Part shown: piece by piece, positions 60,427 to 64,000 of the stretch
Position numbering within the stretch: the stretch's first letter is position 1
Layout: each line of letters begins with the position of its first letter
NCBI GenBank assembly: GCA_048498555.1
Contig: JBEHXT010000002.1
Span: 186,001-250,000, forward strand
Length of the DNA stretch: 64,000 bases
Origin: Danxiaibacter sp048498555
Lineage (GTDB): Bacteria > Bacteroidota > Bacteroidia > Chitinophagales > Chitinophagaceae
Reading direction: 5' to 3'
Program-made: the position numbers and the translations under genes
The notes under the pieces: model-generated
Databases searched by the model: none
What the model saw: the letters and a program-made list of their open reading frames with translations, nothing else
What the model was told of the DNA's origin: nothing

Positions 60427-60458
60427 CAAAGGTAATACTGCCTTCCACATTTTCCAAA
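60427..60458 (-). promoter_or_regulatory. Promoter of rplS (perfect Bacteroidota consensus)
   Basis: On the minus strand TTTG (60455-60458), exactly 20 nt, TACCTTTG (60427-60434), then CCGTCCT. The start codon lies 23 nt downstream. Confidence 0.8.
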
Positions 60459-60522
60459 TAAAATATCAATTTCTTTTTTATAATCCATTCCCTCAAATGG
60501 GAACGCTCTCAATCACAATGTC

Positions 60523-62088
60523 TTAGCGGGCAACATTTACCGCTCTTTTTTCGCGGATAACGGTAACCTTGATCTGTCCGGGATAAGTCATCTCCGTTTG
60601 AATCTTTTGCGCTATTTCAAAGCTTAGTTTATCGCTGTCAGTATCTGTTACTTTATCAGCTTCAACAATAACCCTTAATTCGCGGCCCGCCTGGATAGCA
60701 TACGCTTTTTCAACGCCCTGGTACCCTAACGCCAGGTTTTCAAGATCCTTAATACGCTGCAGGTACTGCTGCATAATTTCCCTTCTTGCACCAGGCCTTG
60801 CGCCGCTAATAGCATCACAAGCCTGAACAATCGGAGATATTACATATTGCATTTCCATTTCGTCGTGGTGCGCACCAATTGCGTTCACAACTGCAGGGTT
60901 TTCACCAAATTTCTCAGCCAGTTTCGCGCCTAACAATGCGTGGCTCAATTCAGTTTCTTCATCAGGAACTTTTCCTATGTCGTGTAACAAACCGGCTCTT
61001 TTCGCCAATTTTGGATTCAACCCAAGCTCAGCAGCCATTATCCCACACAAGTTGGCAACTTCGCGGCTATGCATTAACAAGTTCTGGCCGTAAGAAGAAC
61101 GGAATCTCATCTTACCTACAATGCGCACCAACTCTTTATGCAAACCGTGAATTCCCAACTCTATAACTGTACGTTCGCCAATTTCCATTACCTGCTCTTC
61201 CAGTTGCTTTCTTGTTTTCTCAACAACTTCTTCAATACGGGCAGGATGGATACGTCCGTCAGACACCAGCCTCTGCAATGAAAGACGTGCAATTTCTCTT
61301 CTCAACGGATCAAAAGAGGAAAGGACAATTGCTTCGGGAGTATCATCCACAATCAAATCAACGCCGGTTGCGGCTTCAATTGCGCGGATGTTACGGCCTT
61401 CACGGCCAATGATCTGGCCTTTAATTTCGTCACTTTCCAGGTTAAATACCGTTACAGTATTTTCAATCGTCTGCTCTGCAGCAGTACGCTGAATGGACTG
61501 AATTACAATTTTGCGCGCTTCTTTATTTGCTTTCTGCTTAGCTTCTTCAACAATCTCCTGCTGTATGGCAAGAGCCTGTGTTTGAGCTTCCTGTTTAAGG
61601 CTTTCCACCAATTGAGATTTTGCCTCTTCAGCAGTTAAACCGGCAATTTTCTCCAGGCGGCGAATATGTTCCTCCTGGTGTTTTTCCAGTTCAGTGCGCT
61701 TAAGGTTCACAACCTCAATCTGCCTGTTCAGGTTTTCTTTAATAGCTTCGTTTTCTTTGATCTGCTTGTCTAAAGCAGCATCTTTCTGGTTGATGGTAAT
61801 TTCTCTTTGCTTAACACGGTTTTCGCCTTCACTGATTTTTTTATTCCTTTCCAAAACCTCTCTATCGTGTTCCGCCTTAAGTTGAACAAACTTCTCCTTT
61901 GCTTCGAGCTGCTTTTCCTTTTTTATAGTCTCGGCTCTTAATTCCGCTTCCCTTATTAAAGTGTTTGCCTGCAGGTCTGCTTCTTCAACTTTTTTCTTCG
62001 TGTCTTTCGCAAAAATGAACTTACCCCCAACAATTCCTACTATTAGTGCAATCGCGCCTATTATAATAGATATAACTGATTGATCCAT
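60523..62088 (-). CDS. rny: Ribonuclease Y
   Basis: The 521 residues comprise an N-terminal membrane span (about 6-26), a long coiled coil (30-200), a KH domain (IGREGRNIRAIEAATGVDLIVDD) and an HD domain (HSREVANLCG, LLHDIGKV). RNase Y starts mRNA decay at the membrane. A near-consensus TATCTTCG lies upstream on the minus strand (62171-62178). Confidence 0.95.
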   Translation of the reverse strand: MDQSVISIIIGAIALIVGIVGGKFIFAKDTKKKVEEADLQANTLIREAELRAETIKKEKQLEAKEKFVQLKAEHDREVLERNKKISEGENRVKQREITINQKDAALDKQIKENEAIKENLNRQIEVVNLKRTELEKHQEEHIRRLEKIAGLTAEEAKSQLVESLKQEAQTQALAIQQEIVEEAKQKANKEARKIVIQSIQRTAAEQTIENTVTVFNLESDEIKGQIIGREGRNIRAIEAATGVDLIVDDTPEAIVLSSFDPLRREIARLSLQRLVSDGRIHPARIEEVVEKTRKQLEEQVMEIGERTVIELGIHGLHKELVRIVGKMRFRSSYGQNLLMHSREVANLCGIMAAELGLNPKLAKRAGLLHDIGKVPDEETELSHALLGAKLAEKFGENPAVVNAIGAHHDEMEMQYVISPIVQACDAISGARPGARREIMQQYLQRIKDLENLALGYQGVEKAYAIQAGRELRVIVEADKVTDTDSDKLSFEIAQKIQTEMTYPGQIKVTVIREKRAVNVAR

Positions 62089-62605
62089 GCTTTTGGTGTT
62101 TGTTTTGATTCAATGTCATATATCCCGTCTTCAATCTCATTAAAAATAAGAATGAGTGAGCGATAATTTGCGAAGATAAATAAACGAATGAAATAATACA
62201 TTGCATGCCTTAGCCTGTTTTTAGTGTTTTTTAGAAAGATTGGCAACTCTTTTTTGCTTTTCCCACTTAGTAATGGATATTTTATGCAAGAAGTTTTTAC
62301 CTAAGTTATTTTCACAACCAAAATTACAGTCTTTCCAAAAGGGAATTATATTGTGCTGTTGGCTTCAAATACAATTGATAATCAACAAATTAATATTAAA
62401 ACTTAGAATTTTGAATATGGTTCAATTATCTCTTCTAAACGATTTATCGCAGGGAATTTTGAGCTTGCGCTTATGGTTTCATTAATGTATATAACAAGGG
62501 TTTTTCAGAAAAAATTGTCGGCCAGGTTGTATCTCCATATTTGATTTCCCTTAATGTCGACGTGCTGTAAGTACTCTAATTAAACATTCTCTATATGATA
62601 CGTCA

Positions 62606-62993
62606 TTTCCCATTTTGATACAATATTTCATTTTAAGAAATCATAATTTATTGATTATCAATTATATAAAAAATTTACATGGTCTTGGCATGCATTTGGG
62701 ATAATATAAGTGTGTCCGTTTTTAACCGTTCCCGACAACAGAATACTTGTTGTTATTTGGATTCAGGTTACTTCCAATAAAGAAGTTTCCCCCTTTGAAA
62801 GAAAAGAGACTAGTCAAATAGTCTCTTTTTTATTTTTAAAACGTTCAATTCTTCCATTTGGGAGACCAGTCTTTTCCCATTTTGATACAAGAGAAAGTGG
62901 TGAGGATGTGCAAGCAGCTGATTATTAAATCATTAATTGTGAAAAGATAATTGGCACCCAATTCGTACATTTTTATTGTCCGTTTTTAATCGT
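62606..62993. repeat. Two diverged copies of a non-coding element
   Basis: TTTCCCATTTTGATACAA occurs at 62606-62623 and 62873-62890; TTGGCA at 62685 and 62951; TGTCCGTTTTTAAYCGT at 62713-62729 and 62977-62993. Order and spacing are kept (79/78 nt, then 28/26 nt). Between the anchors the copies differ. Confidence 0.7.
62802..62833 (+). terminator. Orphan intrinsic terminator
   Basis: AAAAGAGACTA pairs with TAGTCTCTTTT around a 6-nt loop, followed by T residues. No protein gene precedes it on the plus strand, so it may end a small RNA. Confidence 0.7.
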
Positions 62994-63096
62994 GTAACTT
63001 GTACCACTTGTATAAGACACAATACATACTATTGGAGTTTGTGTTCAACACCCTATTACGCTTCTTTATTCCTGAAACACAAATAAAGAAGCAAAT

Positions 63097-63125
63097 AAAA
63101 AAAGAGGCCTAAAGCCTCTTTTTTT
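63097..63125. terminator. Terminator after galE
   Basis: AAAGAGGC pairs with GCCTCTTT around a 5-nt loop, extended by A- and T-runs on both sides. Confidence 0.88.
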
Positions 63126-63144
63126 ATTTTGTACACTAACCGGG

Positions 63145-64000
63145 TTAATTTAAAACCGGGTTTTGTTTTTTCATTAGTTCTTCATCCTGCTTGATCTTCT
63201 TTTCCCATTCCCAGGCCGTTTTCATCATATCATCCAGATCGAATTGAATTTTCCAATCGAGCGACGATACCGCATGATTGTTATTTGCATAAATCGCTAT
63301 AACATCGCCAGACCTGCGAGGGCCGATTTTATAATTCAATTTTTGACCAGTTACCCGCTCAAATGCATTTATTGCTTCAAGTACGGTAACGCCGTTGCCA
63401 GTTCCCAAATTGAAAACTTCATTCTTCTGTTTGTTTTTCTTATTAAGCAGGAACTTAATCGCCAGCGTGTGCGCATTAGCAATATCACAAACGTGAATAA
63501 AATCCCTAACACAGCTTCCGTCCCTTGTATCATAATCATCACCAAAAACAGTCATCTGTGGCAATTTACCAATTGCTGTTTGTGTAATCACCGGCACAAG
63601 GTTTTGCGGCTTGCCCAGAGGCAATTCCCCAATAAGGTTATCCGGATGTGCACCCACCGGGTTAAAATAGCGCAACAATATCGCAGAAGTGTCGGACACT
63701 TTTGTAAAGTCTTTAATAATCTCCTCTCCCATTTGCTTTGTAGCACCATAAGGAGATTCTGCCTTTTTAATAGGAGACTCTTCTGTAACCGGGATAACAT
63801 CCGGGTTGCCATAAACAGTGCAGGAAGAAGAAAAGACAAAATGAGGAACTTTAAATTCCTTTACACATTTAAGCAGGTTTACGAGGGAATAAATGTTATT
63901 CTCATAGTAATCCAGTGGCTTCTCAACTGATTCGCCAACTGCTTTGTATGCTGCAAAATGAATTACGCCGGTTATGTCATCATTTTCCTGGAAAACAGCA
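63145..64000 (-). CDS. galE: UDP-glucose 4-epimerase (5' part beyond window)
   Basis: The last 284 codons are present. The frame runs off the right edge, and reading upstream of the internal ATG at 63732 shows VIHFAAYKAVGESVEKPLDYY and the catalytic S-S-S...YGATK (Tyr-x3-Lys) of the SDR epimerases. Downstream are LRYFNPVGAH, GSCVRDFIHVCDIANAH and FNLGTGNGVTVLEAI. It interconverts UDP-glucose and UDP-galactose. Without the N-terminus the NAD-binding GxxGxxG cannot be checked. Confidence 0.94.
   Translation of the reverse strand, partial: AVFQENDDITGVIHFAAYKAVGESVEKPLDYYENNIYSLVNLLKCVKEFKVPHFVFSSSCTVYGNPDVIPVTEESPIKKAESPYGATKQMGEEIIKDFTKVSDTSAILLRYFNPVGAHPDNLIGELPLGKPQNLVPVITQTAIGKLPQMTVFGDDYDTRDGSCVRDFIHVCDIANAHTLAIKFLLNKKNKQKNEVFNLGTGNGVTVLEAINAFERVTGQKLNYKIGPRRSGDVIAIYANNNHAVSSLDWKIQFDLDDMMKTAWEWEKKIKQDEELMKKQNPVLN

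Larger units (their letters stand above)
62089..63144. other. 1.05-kb gene-free, AT-rich region between rny and galE
   Basis: No frame here looks like a protein. It holds two diverged copies of a roughly 120-nt element about 265 bp apart, an intrinsic terminator (62802-62833) after the first copy, an 11-bp hairpin (63060-63070 with 63082-63092) after the second, and the galE terminator. Confidence 0.6.

Noticed and set aside
60405..60512. 36-residue N-terminal extension of L19
   Set aside because: It covers the perfect promoter consensus and is absent from bL19.
62240..62485. 81-codon plus-strand frame in the gene-free region
   Set aside because: Hydrophobic AT-driven composition, no signal or start context; likely chance.
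62710..62928. 72-codon GTG-started frame in the gene-free region
   Set aside because: It runs through a terminator hairpin and both repeat copies; no protein-like pattern.

Overview
This window looks like chromosomal DNA of a Bacteroidota bacterium, most likely family Chitinophagaceae. The reasons are the parts it carries: type IX secretion/gliding genes (a PorP/SprF-like protein, PorV and GldJ), Bat proteins, the long form of IspG, a DUF3667 and a DUF4292 protein, a Lys/Ala-rich histone-like protein, and repeated promoters of the Bacteroidota form TTTG-N19-22-TAnnTTTG with little Shine-Dalgarno signal. I see no transposase, phage gene, plasmid gene or CRISPR array. About 45 protein genes and one tRNA-Arg can be supported. 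Genes at both edges are cut (an M16 peptidase on the left, galE on the right).

Layout. 1-4.8 kb: an M16 peptidase pair and a GH3-family acyl-adenylating enzyme. 5.1-8.0 kb: rplU-rpmA, a Lys/Ala repeat protein, and a PolX-like protein whose polymerase metal ligands look replaced. 8.2-13.9 kb: a very large membrane histidine kinase, mazG and a DUF3667 protein. 14-21 kb: fructosamine-kinase-like protein, a TIM-barrel isomerase, guaD, porP, upp, anmK. 21-28 kb: ade, trmD, ispG-yceI, tRNA-Arg, a META-domain lipoprotein. 28.7-32.7 kb: batB-batC, a class D beta-lactamase, kbl. 33-41.8 kb: an M24 peptidase, an ABC exporter pair, an AmgK-like kinase fused to a RapZ C-terminal domain together with a MurU-like nucleotidyltransferase, a thiolase, a universal stress protein. 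41.9-48.4 kb: EnvC-like factor, DUF4292, dut, ispF, porV, then gldJ on the other strand. 48.7-62 kb: MsbA-type exporter, spoT/rel, a beta-barrel protein, purA, an acidic protein, pabB, a lytic transglycosylase, gatA, tatA, rplS, rny. 62.1-63.1 kb is a 1 kb gene-free stretch with a duplicated element, followed by galE.

How genes work together. AnmK, the AmgK-RapZ fusion and MurU fit a MurNAc recycling route; EnvC and the transglycosylase act on the same wall. PorV, GldJ and PorP serve type IX secretion. IspF and IspG belong to the MEP isoprenoid pathway. Ade, GuaD, Upp, PurA, Dut and MazG handle nucleotides.

The most unusual feature is not a gene. About nineteen intergenic arrays are built from degenerate short words repeated at a strict 7, 8 or 9 nt period. 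The words differ from array to array while the period is kept. In at least one place the word changes with the phase unbroken, and six arrays begin on or within three bases of a stop codon. I know of no description of this as a system; heptanucleotide STRRs of cyanobacteria are the nearest comparison I can name.
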